Shown here: in pieces, positions 32,836 to 45,349 of the stretch
How the letters are laid out: every line of letters starts with the position of its first letter
Numbering within the stretch: position 1 is the first letter of the stretch
Assembly: GCA_024138025.1 (NCBI GenBank)
Contig: JAMXBD010001577.1
Coordinates: 186,001-250,000 of the forward strand
Direction of reading: 5' to 3'
Source: Combretum micranthum
Taxonomy: Eukaryota; Streptophyta; Magnoliopsida; Myrtales; Combretaceae
DNA: 64,000 nucleotides
Program-made: the position numbers and the translations under genes
The notes under the pieces: model-generated
Databases searched by the model: none
Seen by the model: the letters and a program-made list of their open reading frames with translations, nothing else
What the model was told of the DNA's origin: nothing

Positions 32836-34110
32836 TTCTTTAGGGTAGTTTCATATAAGTACTAATATAATGCTTTATTATATTCATGAAGAATAAGGAG
32901 ACATGTACAACTTTCTCAAAAGCCAAGTTAAGTGAAAACGTAAACAAGGATGTGACAATATGATGATGGACTTTAAACAAAGAACCTAATGCAAAACCCC
33001 ATAAATGCCATCTCTCTTGAAAGTTAAGCGTTCCATCTCCTCCAACTTCTAGCACTTTGATGGAGTAAGACACATCCTTTAAATCCACAATCAGACCATA
33101 TTTAGATACTTCCTTGTTGTGGATTGTTTAATTATGACATGTTCGTTAAGTTGGCATCTCTGGAGTAGCCTACTAGAATCATTTGTAAATGCTTCTATGA
33201 AACGACCATTTGTAAGAGACACAGATCTTCAAGTTGATACAACTGAATGAACATGAACTATTCCTTACAGAATAATGTCCTTTTATGTCAATACCATTGT
33301 GAATCAAAATCCATAGTAGTGAAATCAAAACATACTTTACAAGAAAAAGTAATCAGTAAATCTTTATTAGATTATACTATGTTTCTCAAGTAGATTCGCG
33401 AAGTTTCACTAACATCTTTTCAAATAAGCTTCATAGAGTTAAGGAAAATAGACATGGCAACGAAGAGAAATAGATTTTATTTACAATTTCACTATTGAAT
33501 GCACAGCATAGTTGTAAAAAGTAATAAAAGCTTTTGGCAGTATTTTGCTTTACTTGATCACTCATAAATATAGTTTTAGCATAAAAAATTATATGGAAAT
33601 TAATGCAATAACATAATACATGCACCCACTAGGAGATCTAGTGACAAATGTCACTTACAACGGCAGCTGTAGCAGGGCAGCTAAAATTCATCAGCTTCTA
33701 GGAGGATCTTCTCTGCAAAGATCAACAATTTTATCTGGTGCAACTGGAATGCCACTCTCTTGGCAGAGCTATATAATATCATTTGCATCTTGAACAGGTT
33801 TTAAAGTAGAAAAACATTTGAAAAGGTACAAATTACATCATTTCATGATTAAGAACCCAATTTCATAATAAGAAAAATAAAAATTTAGCAATTTTGATCC
33901 AGATCATCAATGGTAAAATCTACCAAATCATCTGATGATATGTTTTCAACAGAAAATGCATGACCCCTTCCCACTTGCATTTGCAAAATATAAGATGATG
34001 AAAGCCAACTATTCTCAAAACTTTTGACTTATAATCGAATGACTTAGGCCCTCGTTCTCATGTATAGACACATTAGTGAACCTTATTATAGAATTGTGTG
34101 ATGGACCTTA
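32836..34110 (-). pseudogene. PHYLLO-like copy 2, MenC part
   Basis: Matches copy 1 around 22560-24230. The end of the MenC C-terminal exon is at about 33030-33235 (DLKDVSYSIKVLEVGG), but some 250-330 bp of the exon and adjoining intron are missing compared with copy 1. The EPVQD exon is at 33659-33799 with in-frame stops, and intron sequence is recognisable to about 34100. Upstream exons and MenD are absent, so the duplication or its preserved part ends here. Confidence 0.82.
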
Positions 34111-35794
34111 GTTGATCTCAGGCCACATCAAAACTCCCCATTTTAGGGCTTCTATGTGATGACCCCTTAGTCAATGTTTAAGCTTGGCTGGTTGTTTGGG
34201 ATGGGAGGGAGTACAAATATGAAAATCATGTCATGTTTACAACTTTAAGCTTTTAATCTAATGGCTTTGGGTCTAAATCTAACAAATATTTTTGAAGACA
34301 TCTTTTAAACAACTCCTATAATTAAATCTATAGCCAAGCATTAATTTTATCAAACTAGGAAGAGTGTCATGAACACCTCTACTAGGTTGATTGACTAGCC
34401 CCCAGCACCTGTATGTTCATAAATGCATATTACATGGTGTAAATTAGTAACCACCACGGTCATTCAAGGTAAACTAGTCATCACATTAGAAAAGCAAAAC
34501 AAATAAGGTTCAAAGGCTGCCCAATTAACAAAGCAGCAGATTAGCCCATCCAACAATGATAGGCATTCGCATTCTGACTTTCCAATTAGCATAAACCGTG
34601 GATTTAGAACCTGATGGACTAGGCTAGCACATAAATTCTGCATTCAGATCCATTAACTAACCAACTTAGCATACTAAAGTGTGTCTTGCCAAAATTCAAG
34701 ATAATAATGTTGCAGAGACAGTTGGTATGGAGCAAAATATTCCAGAATAATAGAAGACAGAGCTTAGGCAAAAGAAGATAAAAAATGAAGACAATCCAAA
34801 AAGGTACATTAGCCAAAAGAACAATTTACGAATCATTTCCTTATTCTATTAGGTAAATTATGTAAAAAAGCTCAACAGAACTATTGCCTTAACACTCATT
34901 GAATTATAGCTTTTTAGAATAATTTACTTGACTATCCAGGAAACTCACAGCAGGAAGAAGGTTTGATACTGCATTGCTCGCGAACTACGTGTCTATGAGA
35001 ACCTCTTGCATAAGTAACTGCATGATATGCAAGTGAACACTACCCATAAGAACAAAAGGAGACAATTTCGATCTTGTAGCAATACAAAGGTATTGGATGA
35101 AGAATAGTTAGACAGTATAAACCAATATGTAAATTGATTAACTTATGAAAAATTGATCTTACCATTAAGCAAAGGTGACAGCACTTTCCGAAAAAGAGAA
35201 ACCTATAGAGCATTTTTATTGGGAAGGCTATGCAGAATAAGTCCTTTTGGTAGTAGGATCAAGCTATGATCACACGATTTAGTAGTTTGAATATAGAGTT
35301 AGCCCTCCATAGTTTCATGTATAGGCATCAAACTTAAAATGAAGAAGGAAAGGATTGAAAAGTCTACATTTGTATTTCAGCTTTTTCTTTTCAAATTTAA
35401 ATCATTGGCAGAAAAAAAGTGTTAGAGTACTTGAAAAAATTAAAAAACACCAGTAAATGAAAGTCCCGACCTTCCTCAATGAGAGAAATGGATCATGGGT
35501 ATTTAATCTAAGTAGAGCTACAGAGGCATACCGTATTTCTAGAAATGGCAGCATTTTGTGAAAGCCTAACAAAAAAATGTGAGCAAGATGAAGACCTGTT
35601 CTACAAGAAATATGAGGTGAAAAATACAATTTACAACCGTTTCTAGACTTGCAATGTTAAAAATCTTGAGAGCAAATATGAAGTATGAATATGTACCAAA
35701 ATAAAAGGATTCTAGCTCCATGCGATCAACGAGAGAAGTTGGTGCTTTAACAGGAGTAGCATAGCTATAGACGTATGGTAGTGATTTAAAGCTG
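34111..35794. other. spacer, no gene seen
   Basis: Moderately AT-rich with only short chance ORFs (for example 34619-34816 and 35402-35629). Traces of copy 2 intron sequence may continue to about 34270. Confidence 0.4.
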
Positions 35795-36039
35795 AATTAC
35801 ACTAAAAGTATCGACGTTTGGAGCAAATTCATTTTATATATCAGCGTTTTAAAATAGGAATCAACATTTTGTAAAGCGAGTAAAATGAGATATCAATATT
35901 TTGCAAAATTCATTTGAAGCATCAACATTTGGATTAGTTTTCCGTAACAGTCAATCATAGATACCTTATTTGACTAATTTTGTAAAACTTTGATACTTCT
36001 TTTTAACCACTCAAAACATTGATATCTTTTGACGTAATT
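35795..36039. mobile_element. MITE-like inverted repeat element, about 245 bp
   Basis: The left end AATTACACTAAAAGTATCGA is mirrored by the right end, whose reverse complement is AATTACGTCAAAAGATATCA. The interior carries further ATCAACATTT/AATGTTGAT-like repeats. No clear target duplication. Confidence 0.55.
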
Positions 36040-36229
36040 TATCTTATTTTAAAGTGATAGATACAACAAAGAGTAAGTTAACATGATACTACATAAATGG
36101 CAGCTTCAATGCTTATACAGAAAAAGCTGGCACATATAGGGTTAAATGGAGTCTTAAAACTAAACTTATATTCTCAAAGGCATCATTTAAACATGACAAA
36201 GCTAAGAAGAGGCTAGGAAAATAAAGTTT

Positions 36230-36620
36230 AGATACTTAAACAAGTTGAGCTAGAGCTTTGATTTAGGCTAGTGAGTTGGTTCATAAACAAACTCGTCAGT
36301 AAATTTATGAATTTTATATGCATGATATACTTTATATAATTATATAATTAAAACACAAAAGCTAATTTTTATTTAATATTTATGTATATATATTTGTAGC
36401 AACAGTTATAGTACTATATTGTTTTTGTTTGAAAAAAAATTAGAAAACAGTTTATCTAAATTAGTCGAGCTCAGTTTAAATGTTAAGCTTGATAAAAGCT
36501 CCGTAGGCTCGATAAACAACTCAGCTTGGCTCAAACTCAATTCATAAACGACCTGAGTCCAAGCTTAAATTTCAAACTCGATAAAAAGTCGAACTCGAAC
36601 TCGTGCTATATAAAGCTCCA
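36230..36620. mobile_element. possible hAT-like remnant rich in CTCGA motifs
   Basis: GAGCT/AGCTC and CTCGA/TCGAG motifs cluster at both ends (36240-36300 and 36465-36610) around an AT-rich core, as in plant hAT MITEs. TIR and TSD were not resolved. Confidence 0.35.
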
Positions 36621-37599
36621 TTTGGAAGCATGCAAACTTGCCTGGACAACCAGAACAATGCTACCGTATTGTAATAACAAACTGAAAGATCTGGAGAGCC
36701 AATAATGATGATCACACAATCATCCGTCCAAGTAACTTCTGTACCAATGACAAGAATATGTCAATAGAAAAATGCTCCTCCAAATATGCAAAGAAAAATT
36801 TCACTGCATACCGTAATAGCTATTCATAGGTTTAAGTAAAGAATCGTTATTCAATGTTCTTTTTTTTTAATAGAGATTCCTTATGGAATAGCTATTATAG
36901 TCAACCATATACCGTAATAGCTATTCATAAAGAATAAAATTATAATATAATTACGATTATAGTAAAGTAAATAGGTAGTTAGTGAAATTATTATTAGATT
37001 TTACAAATATTAGTAAAGTTTCATTGTTTCTCCGAAACAAAGGAGTTTCATAAAACCTACAAAAGGTTTCACTGCATACCATCATCGCTGCTAAAATAGA
37101 AACATCCCCATGCTCTGTAGCTTAATTTGACCATATAATTACATAAATATCAAAGCTAGTGCTGTTTATTAGTGAAGATGGACGTGAACAACCATTATAA
37201 CAGTGTGGGATTTGATTCAACCAAAAGGAGACAGGGTAATGAAACATAACCAAAGAAATAATTGACATAACTGATTTCATCGGAAGGCAAAGTTACCTAA
37301 GGAATGAAACAGTAACGTGACCTGCCTCATTGATAATGATATCATGTCAAAATTGACATTCACGAAAATACAAACAAATAAAATAATGCCTGGACGTGGA
37401 TACAATCAAATAAAATAAGATTAAACCTAAATCGTTTAGAACTTAAGATGGTGGAGCCTTTTATCTTTGATGGTGGTTGGCTTGGCCTAGACTTGAACAT
37501 GGATACAAGCAGATAAAATAATACCCAGACCCTATTTCCCTCCAATAATATTTTATAATAATTATATATATGTATGAAACTTAGATTACTTATTTATCA

Positions 37600-37621
37600 A
37601 AAAAAAAAAAAAAAAAAAAAA
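37600..37621. repeat. poly-A tract
   Basis: About 22 A in a row. A second, longer tract (about 29 A) is at 37881-37909. Confidence 0.95.
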
Positions 37622-37880
37622 GATTGATCATGTTTGTGAATAGGCAAAAATATAGATATGATTTTATAATTATCCCAAAATAATATCCAGAACATTTAGA
37701 TTCTACTCTTACATCAAGAAAACTAGAATAAAATAGAATAGAAAAAATGTTTGAAAACACAGAAGCAACACTTGAATTAAATGGAAAGGAAAAGTCAGTG
37801 GCCTTATAGCCTAATGTCATTTTCCCAAGTCTCTCAAATAAAAAGTACCAAGTTCGATTTCTTCCTTCTCATTGTAATGG

Positions 37881-37909
37881 CAAAAAAAAAAAAAAAAAAA
37901 AAAAAAAAA
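37881..37909. repeat. poly-A tract, about 29 A
   Basis: A long homopolymer. The lysine run in the ORF at 37781-38005 is its translation and not a gene. Confidence 0.95.
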
Positions 37910-38009
37910 GAAGAAAGAAAGTGCCATTATGTTCGGATTTGGTGGTATAAAATAGATGAAAATAAGGCTTCTTTTCTAAATATTAGAGATGGGTTCATAC
38001 TTTAAAGGA

Positions 38010-38375
38010 TAAATGTTAAATTTATTAGCTGAAATACATATGAAATTTCAATTTACCACCTAAATTTTGAAGTGATAAATTTAATATTCAATCAAACTTC
38101 TTTTGACTATTTTTACTATCTCTTTAATACTGTTTGCTTTATTTGTAGATGTAAAAGAGGTGGTATATCATTGAATTTTTACTAATGCTCCTAATGCTAT
38201 CTAAGACTAATCAACTACTTCTTCTATGCGAAGAAACAAAATAAATGATGTCAATGAGATAGTAAAAATAATTATGAAAACTTTGATTTGGTATTCAAAT
38301 CACCATTTCAAAATTAAGGTGTCAAATTTAATTTTTGTGCAAAATTGGTACCAAATTTGATATTTTCTCTTATTT
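38010..38375. mobile_element. foldback MITE, arms about 100 bp
   Basis: The left arm contains ACCACCTAAATTTTGAAGTG and then ATTTTTACTATCTCT. The reverse complement of the right arm has ACACCTTAATTTTGAAATGG and then ATTTTTACTATCTCA at matching spacing. AT-rich, noncoding. Ends are approximate and the TSD was not determined. Confidence 0.6.
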
Positions 38376-38908
38376 AAAATATAGAAAAGCTCCCTTGTGG
38401 TTCAAAAAGAGATCGAAAAGAGAGAACAGCTAGTGGGTGTCTTTAATTGGCATATTAATTGCTCAAAAAGCAACCAACTCATATTGCTTTTCAAATTTAT
38501 GAGGAGGTGGTAGGTCTTCAGCGAGAGAAAATATAGGAAGAGTTGCCTCTGGAACTATTGTAAAAAAAAAATCCTTAAGAAATGTTTTGGAATTGAGGTG
38601 TGCATGAAATTCACTATATATAGTAAGATGTGGCTTAACAAAATCTATAATTTTCTTTCATATGTAGTTGGCAAAGAAGTGTTTTTGCACTCAGTTTCTG
38701 GATATATTTTACAATTGGATTGGAAGAAGATTCCACAAACGATTAGTCTAAACTTACATAACTCAGGAGCTTATCCTTTCTAATTTAAATGTTTTTCCTT
38801 AACTGCTTCCATCAGCTTGTAATTCCATCCTCGGTTTTCATTGTTTTATGTATTCTTTTAATAATCTCATAAAGCGATAATAGAAGATGTAGAATTAAAC
38901 CCCAATTG
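38376..38908. other. spacer, no gene seen
   Basis: Leads up to the second copia element. Its last bases (about 38890-38908) continue the homology seen around 53215-53235, so the copia landed inside a duplicated block. Confidence 0.4.
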
Positions 38909-38913
38909 AGCAC

Positions 38914-39561
38914 TGTTATTCAAATATTACAGAAAGCCGTGTCATGGAAACCACTGCCCTAAAAGCGAAATTCCGACACAATCGTGGTGCAACTGATAAC
39001 GCCGTTCGCTCCCCAAGGTTAACACAGCCACCCCAGTCGCACGTGCACTCGTGAGATGGAGCTGGAATAACAACTATAATTGCCCAGAAAAAATGAGAAG
39101 AAGAAGAAGAATATTTTTTTTTTATTCAAAATTATCTCTCCTTCTGCAAGCAAAAGTAATATATATAAAAACTGCCTTTGAAAACGTAACTAACAAAAAA
39201 ATATATCTTTTGAGAAAAATTAGGGCACAATGAGGAGATCGTGCCTTTCAAATTGGAAAAATAACTGCTTGCGTTTTTGAATGATTCAAAAACACGTTTC
39301 TTTATTGGACCAATTCAAACATGTTTTGTCAACAAAAATCAAATTCAAAGAAATTTTCTCTAAAAAGATTGAAAGAGTGGAAGCCCAGCCCAGCCCGATC
39401 CCAGGCCGAGCCGGCGACACGTGCGTGTGGTGATTTTTTCAAAACCCACTCATGCACTCTTTTGAAACCATATAGAAGGAGAGCTTATTATAAACACAAC
39501 AAAACTTAGTTTTCCAAGCAATGTGGGATAATGCTTGAAAAGCATATAGTCATTCCCAACA
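38914..39561 (-). repeat. 3' LTR of the second copia element
   Basis: Matches 44029-44667 over its whole length with numerous substitutions and small indels. It is older than the gypsy LTR pair at 18482-20512. Confidence 0.93.
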
Positions 39562-39570
39562 ATCCCCCAC
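39562..39570 (-). promoter_or_regulatory. polypurine tract of the second copia
   Basis: The minus strand reads GTGGGGGAT directly before the 3' LTR (TGTTGGGAATG). Confidence 0.85.
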
Positions 39571-40059
39571 GAATGACTATACACATTTTCTGGGCAAAGG
39601 AAGGAATTTTATTTACTTAAGCATTAATATCCTTCGATTGAATTAATGCATAGTGAAATGAGGCAACAACTTTACTAATGAAAGTGAAATAAATCTTGAA
39701 CTTTCAAAAGCTCAAGTTGAGACCCCCACAACACATATCAACTCCTTGATGTTGCTATTCCGTGATAATATAAAAGCGCTATTAAAGGCCCTGCGCATAC
39801 ACCTTTGTATTCTATGAGTGCTCTAGAAAGAAAATCCTATATTCCTTCATAGAAGGCGCCCACCTTCACATTCATTTAAATGGTAACTTCATCAAGTCTA
39901 TCACATTATAGACCACTCAATAAACAGCTATAAGTCACTAAGTCCATTACTCATTCTTCATCACAATTATCCATCAAGTCCTTTCTAGAACCACCCAAAC
40001 ACAGCTATGATTAAGCACTACCACAAATATAGATGGACTGTAGTGTACCACATAATATT

Positions 40060-41560
40060 CAACCAAAGTTTAAGTCCCATTCCCTTGGAAACTCTTGAAT
40101 AACTCTCCTAGTTAATCCTTTCGTTAAAGGATCTGCCAGGTTTCTTTTGATCTCACAAACTCTAAGAAATTACACATTCCTTAAGAGTTGTTTAACCGCA
40201 CCATGCCTAATGCGAATATGTCTTCTTTTGCCATTATAACACATAATTTTTGGCAACTCCAATAGCTGCTTGTGAATCACAGTGCAATGAGATTGGAACA
40301 GAAGACCCCCACAGTGGAATGTCACCTAGTAAGTTTTTCAACCACTCACTTCTTACCACCATTCAAGAGTAATGAACTCAGATTCCATAGTAGACGAGCA
40401 ATACAAGTCTGTTTGGATGATTTCCATGAAATAGCTCCTCCACCTAAGTGAACACATATCCACCAAGTAGAACTCACTTCATCATTAATTTGCACCCAGT
40501 GGCATCACAAAACCTTCTAAAACAGCAGGAAAATTGTTAAAATGCAAACACAAATTCATGGTTCCTTTAAGATATTTTAGTAATCGACGAAGTGCATTCC
40601 AATGTTCATTGTTAGGATTATGGTTGTATCTACTGAGTCTACTTACAGCATAAGCAATATCAGGCCTTGTATATTCATGAGATACATAACATTTATAATC
40701 TTAGCATATTCAGCTTGTGAAACACTATCACCATTATTCTTTTTAAGACTTATGCTAGGATCATAAGGAGTTCTCACAGGCATTTCATCAAAACATTCAA
40801 ATTTCTTAAGTATCTTTTCAATGTAGTGTGATTGACACAATGAAAGCCATTTTCAGTTTTTTATTTTAATACCAAGAATAAGATCAGCCTCCCCTAAATC
40901 TTTCATGTCAAAATGAGAAGACAAAAACATCTTGGATCGTTAATCACTTCCAAGTTAGAACCAAAAATGAGCATGTCATCAACATATAAACATATAATCA
41001 CACAATCAAAATCAAACAATTTTGAGTAAACACAAGAATCAGACGCATTCACAACATATCCATTGTTTACTAAAGTACGATCAAATTTCTCATACCATTG
41101 TTTGGGTGCCTGTTTAAGACCATAGAGAGATTTTCTGAGCTTGCATACCTTGTTCTCTTGCCCAGTAACTACCAACCCTTCTGGTTGTTCCATGTAAATT
41201 TTTCCTATGTCTCCATTGAGAAAGGTCGTCTTCGCATCATCTGATGAATCATCAAGCCTCGAATAGTGAAAGAGCAATCAAGATCTAATGGTAGTATTTT
41301 AGTCACAGGAGAATAGGTATCAAAATAATCAATACCTTTCTTTAAGTGTACCACTACTAGTCTAGCCTTGAATTTTTCTATTGACTCATCTGGTCTAATT
41401 TTCCTTTTAAAGATTCATTTGCATCTAATAGGTTTACTACCCACAGGTAAATCAACCAATCCCAATTATGATTTCATGATAGAGTCTAGTCACTTTTAAT
41501 AGCTTCTTTCCAAAAACTAGGGTCTATAGAGGTTAATGCCTCTTTATAGGATTTAGGATC
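40060..41560 (-). pseudogene. copia RT and RNase H, decayed
   Basis: The most legible part (40903-41277) reads KTTFLNGDIGKIYMEQPEG, then [20 protein letters not shown] and the catalytic YVDDM in CLYVDDMLIFGS. Further left, 40643-40840 has SHYIEKILKKFECFDEMPV from the RT end. 40080-40600 holds shredded RNase H sequence. To the right (41280-41560) the RT start is scattered over frames. Confidence 0.88.
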
Positions 41561-41627
41561 ATCATCAATTAAGAACAAGAAACAAATTGTTCATTGATTT
41601 TATCAGAATTTTCAGCTAGAAAGGCAG

Positions 41628-42760
41628 TTAAAAAATCAGGCCCGAAACTATTCTCGTCTCTTTCTTACTCCTTTTAGGTTCAATCACATGTTCATTTGAA
41701 GCAGATTCATTTATCAAATCATTCCTTGAAGGAGCAGCATGATCAACAATAGTTTTATTAAGAGGAAATACAAGTTCAAAGAATTCAACATCTCTAGATT
41801 CAAATCGAATTATCATTCAAACACATGAATACTGTATGCAGCACTGTTTTTGCATAGCCAATAAATCACAGTCAAAGGTCTTAGGCCCAATATTAGTTTT
41901 CTTAAAATCTAGATATGCAACTTTAGCTAAACAACCCCAAACTTTTAAATAGTTCAAGTTAGGTGCAAGCCTTTCCATAATTCATAAGGAGTTTTATCCA
42001 GTTTCTTGTGAGGAACCCTGTTCAAAATATAACATGCAGACAAAACAGCTTCCCCCCACATGTTGTCAGGCATACTAGAATTTAACATAGCATTCATCAA
42101 TTCTTTTAGTGTTCTATTTTTCCGTTCAGCTATGCCATTTTGTTGAGGTGTATAAGGAGCACTGGTTTCATGTATAATACCATTTTCATCACAAAATTCT
42201 TTAAGAAAATTCGTACTATTCACCACCTCTATCAGACTTAAGCCTTTTAATCCTTTTATCCAGTTGATTTTCTACTTCAGCTTTATATTTTTTAAAAACA
42301 TTTGAGAAGCCTCATCCTTTGACTTTAACAAATAAACTTTTGTATATCTGGAAAAGTCATCTACAAAAGAGATATATATTTTTTGCCACCTTTACTCATT
42401 GTGTTTTTAAAATCAGCCAAGTCAGAATGAATCAATTCAAGTAATTCAATGCTTCTTGATGTGACATGTTTAAAAGGTTTCTTTGCAAATTTTGCTTCAA
42501 CACAAACAGTACATTTGGAGCATTCATTCTCATCAGACGCATTTATAAGATGCATATTTTTCAGTCTTTTGATTGAACCAAAATTCACATGTCCTAACCT
42601 ATCATGCCACAAATTAACAGACTCAACAATATAAGCAAAACCAGAGTTACTTCCATTAGCAATAACAGAAACAATGTTCAAGACAAACAGTCCATCAGAC
42701 AAATATCCCTTGCCCACAAAATCCCCATTCTTAGCTAAATGACCTTATCACCTTCATATA
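41628..42760 (-). pseudogene. copia integrase, broken
   Basis: 42361-42717 carries the zinc domain (LWHDRLGHVNFGSIKRL and CSKCTVCVEAKFAKKPF) and LELIHSDL with the first catalytic aspartate. 41954-42226 carries PYTPQQNGIAERKNRTLKEL with the catalytic glutamate and KTPYELWKG. The stretch with the second aspartate (about 42226-42360) is out of frame. 41628-41816 is the variable linker before RT. Confidence 0.88.
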
Positions 42761-43992
42761 CAAGTTTCAGTCCAGCCTTATTAAGTAAACTACCAGAAAC
42801 TAAGTTCCTACAAAGGGAAGGAACATACAGCACATCATTCAAAGCAAAAGTTTTTCCAGAGGTAAGTTTCAAAAGAATTTTTCCTTTACCGAGAACTCCA
42901 GCAGTGGCTGAATTGCCCATGTAAACACATTCACCATCTGCTGCATACTAGAATTCCTGGAACAGGTCCTTGTTGGAGAAAATGCCTAGTGGCGTATCAA
43001 GTAGCCAGTCAACCGGTTTTCCAGCAGGTTTGCCTCCACCACACAGCAACAATGATTTCATCCGTTTCAACAACATTGACTTGCGGGCAGATTTGTTATC
43101 AGGCTTACTGTCTGGTTTCTGATCCTTCCTCTGGTAGCACTGGTACGCCTTGTGGCCTAGTTTTCCACAGCAGTAACAATGTAGTTTATCTTTCTGGATT
43201 TTTCCATTATTGCCTTTGAACTTTTTCTGGTATCTACCTTTTTGGAATTTCTTTCTTTTGTTTTTGAACCTGTCTTTAGGAGCAGTAGAAGATTCAACTG
43301 AATTAGCCTTAACAGAAACTGAAGAAACAGAATTTTGCTTATCTTTCAAACGATTAGCCTCCTCAGTTTTCATGTGACTGATCAGCTCCTAGAGTGGCAG
43401 GTCCTTTTTTTGTGTTTGAGATGGTTCCTGTAATCGCTCCAGGAAGGTGGAAATTTCTCGAGTAGAACATTAGCCTGCAGGACATCACACATTTTCATAC
43501 CTTCGCTCAACACATCTGTAACCAGGTTTTCATATTCATGAATCTGGTCCATGATAGGCTTGTCATCAACCATCTGGAACTGCATCCATTTGCCGACCAC
43601 GTATTTCTTCCTCCCACATCATCAGCACCATACCTTGTTTCTAAGGTATCCCAGATTGTCTTCGCATATTTTTGTTTGACGAAGATGTCGAAGAGAGCAT
43701 TCGTCATGTGATTGAGAAGGTGACTTCTGACAGTTTTGTTGTCCTTCTCGAATTTCGCCTTAGCCTCACCATCAGCCTTCTTTGTTTTGTCAGTTGGAGG
43801 CGTAGCGAGAGGAGAAGTAGGAACAGCAGGTTCGAGTTGATTATCAGGAATGCCAGTGAAAAGAATGTAATCAACCTCAAGCTATTCGAAGAAGATCATA
43901 AGCTTCTGGGACTAATGCTTGTAATTGATTCCATCCAGGGGTTCAAGTTTGGAGAGATCAGGCAGTGACTTAGGAATAGAATTAGCCATCAT
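42735..43992 (-). pseudogene. copia gag and protease region, broken
   Basis: Starts MMANSIPKSLPDLSKLEPLD at 43992 and meets a TAG at about 43912-43914 (codon 27). Recognisable gag follows in pieces: MTNALFDIFVKQKYAKTIWD, the WMQFQMVDDKPIMDQIHEYE block, and the zinc knuckle CYCCGKLGHKAYQC near 43140-43180. After WLLDT, the protease entrance, the frame breaks. 42735-42920 has FALNDVLYVPSLCRNLVSGS, the usual segment between protease and integrase. Confidence 0.88.
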
Positions 43993-44028
43993 TGATGAGA
44001 AAGCAGTAGAGAGATTTCGCTTTCAGAT

Positions 44029-44667
44029 TGTTATTAAAATATTAAAGAAAGCTGTGTCGTGGAAACCACTGCCCTGAAAGCGAAATTCTGGCACGACCGT
44101 GGTGCAATCGATAACGCCGTTTGCTCCCTAAGGTTAACACAGCCACCCCAGTCGCACGTGCACTCGTGAGATGGAGCTGGAATAACAATTACAATTGCCC
44201 AGAAAAAACGAGAAGAAGAAGAAGAATATTTTTTTTTTTATTCAAAATTATCTCTCCTTCTGCAAGCAAAGCAGTATATATAAAAACTGCCTTGAAAACG
44301 TAACCAACAAAAAAAATATCTTTGAGAAAAATCAGGACACAATGAGGAGATCGTGCCTTTTAAATTGGAAAATAACTGCTTGCGTTTTTGAATGATTCAA
44401 AAACACGTTTCTTTGTTGGACCAATTCAAACACGTTTTGTCAACAAAAATCAAATTCAAAGAAATTTTCTCTAAAAAGATTGAAAGAGTGGAAGCCCAAC
44501 CTAGTCCCGGGCTGGGCCGACGGCGCGCGCGTGTGGTGATTTTTTCAAAACCCCCTCATGCACTCTTTTGAAACCATATAGAAGGAGAGTTTATTATAAA
44601 CATAACAAAACTTAGTTTTCCAAGCAATGTGGGATAATGCTTGAAAAGCATATAGTCATTCCCAACA
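44029..44667 (-). repeat. 5' LTR of the second copia element
   Basis: On the minus strand it has a TATATA-like box near 44275-44285 and an AATAAAAA-like run near 44225-44240, plausible promoter and polyadenylation signals of the element. Confidence 0.92.
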
Positions 44668-44940
44668 AGCACATCTGTATGTGCTTCTTATAAGTCATGA
44701 AGTTGTGTTGAATTGCTAAATTTGGATTAGGAATCCTTGTATTCAAGTTTTCGAAAAGCAATATATGTGTACAAATATATACATATATGTATGTATTTAT
44801 GTTTTTTCTAGATCTTACTATTGATGCTACATCGTTGGTCGAAATGGTAGGGTTTGGGAAACGATACAATTGATGGATAATGATCATATGTCAAAATAAA
44901 CATTCAAGAAACCATAAGCTTTTATATAGGTGTTCGATCA
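44668..44940. repeat. duplicated block, left copy (pairs with 53230-53475)
   Basis: Begins AGCACATCTGTATGTGCTTC and continues ATAAGTCATGAAGTTGTG. The other copy has AGCATATCTGTTTGTGCTTC and ACAAGTCATGAAGTTGTG. The match runs through TATGTATA repeats to ACATTCAAGAAACCATAAGC. The copia element at 38914-44667 was inserted inside this block. Both block copies lie downstream of paralogous membrane-protein genes. Confidence 0.85.
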
Positions 44941-45349
44941 TTTATTATTAAGATTAGCATCATAATCATCTCATCTGAAAGTATAAACTTATAAATATGA
45001 CATGTGCTATTATATTTATTATATAGTACTTCTCCTCACTCATTTATTATTCCGTTCCATTCCTCCTTTTTCCTTACTTTTCTATGAGGTAATCCTCTCA
45101 TCTCTCCCTCTCTTTTTCCTGATATTGTTTTATTTTTATAAACAACAACCGAACCGAATTGAGAAAAGTGAGATATTCTTTGTATTTTTCACATGTAATT
45201 ACCTTTTTTTTTTTTTGGCTGCATTCAGACTGTTTTATACTTTGTTATATTTCATCTGACGTTTTGGTTTTTTATGGTTTTGGTCTGATGAGGTGGCCCC
45301 TACAATAAGCTGTTAGTCAATAACCAAAAATCGCTGACTTGGCGGTGGA
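44941..45349. other. spacer before the tandem array
   Basis: Pyrimidine-rich (45030-45210) with a TTT run. ORF 45002-45259 is a low-complexity hydrophobic chance frame. No gene supported. Confidence 0.45.

Larger units (their letters stand above)
38914..44667 (-). mobile_element. second Ty1/copia retrotransposon, degraded
   Basis: 5754 bp. LTRs at 38914-39561 (648 bp, 3') and 44029-44667 (639 bp, 5') start TGTTATT and end CATTCCCAACA on the plus strand, and differ at many sites. Perfect 5-bp TSD AGCAC at 38909-38913 and 44668-44672. Polypurine tract GTGGGGGAT lies beside the 3' LTR. Gag, protease, integrase, RT and RNase H are recognisable in copia order but heavily broken. No TGG-type primer site follows the 5' LTR (see Findings). 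Confidence 0.95.
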
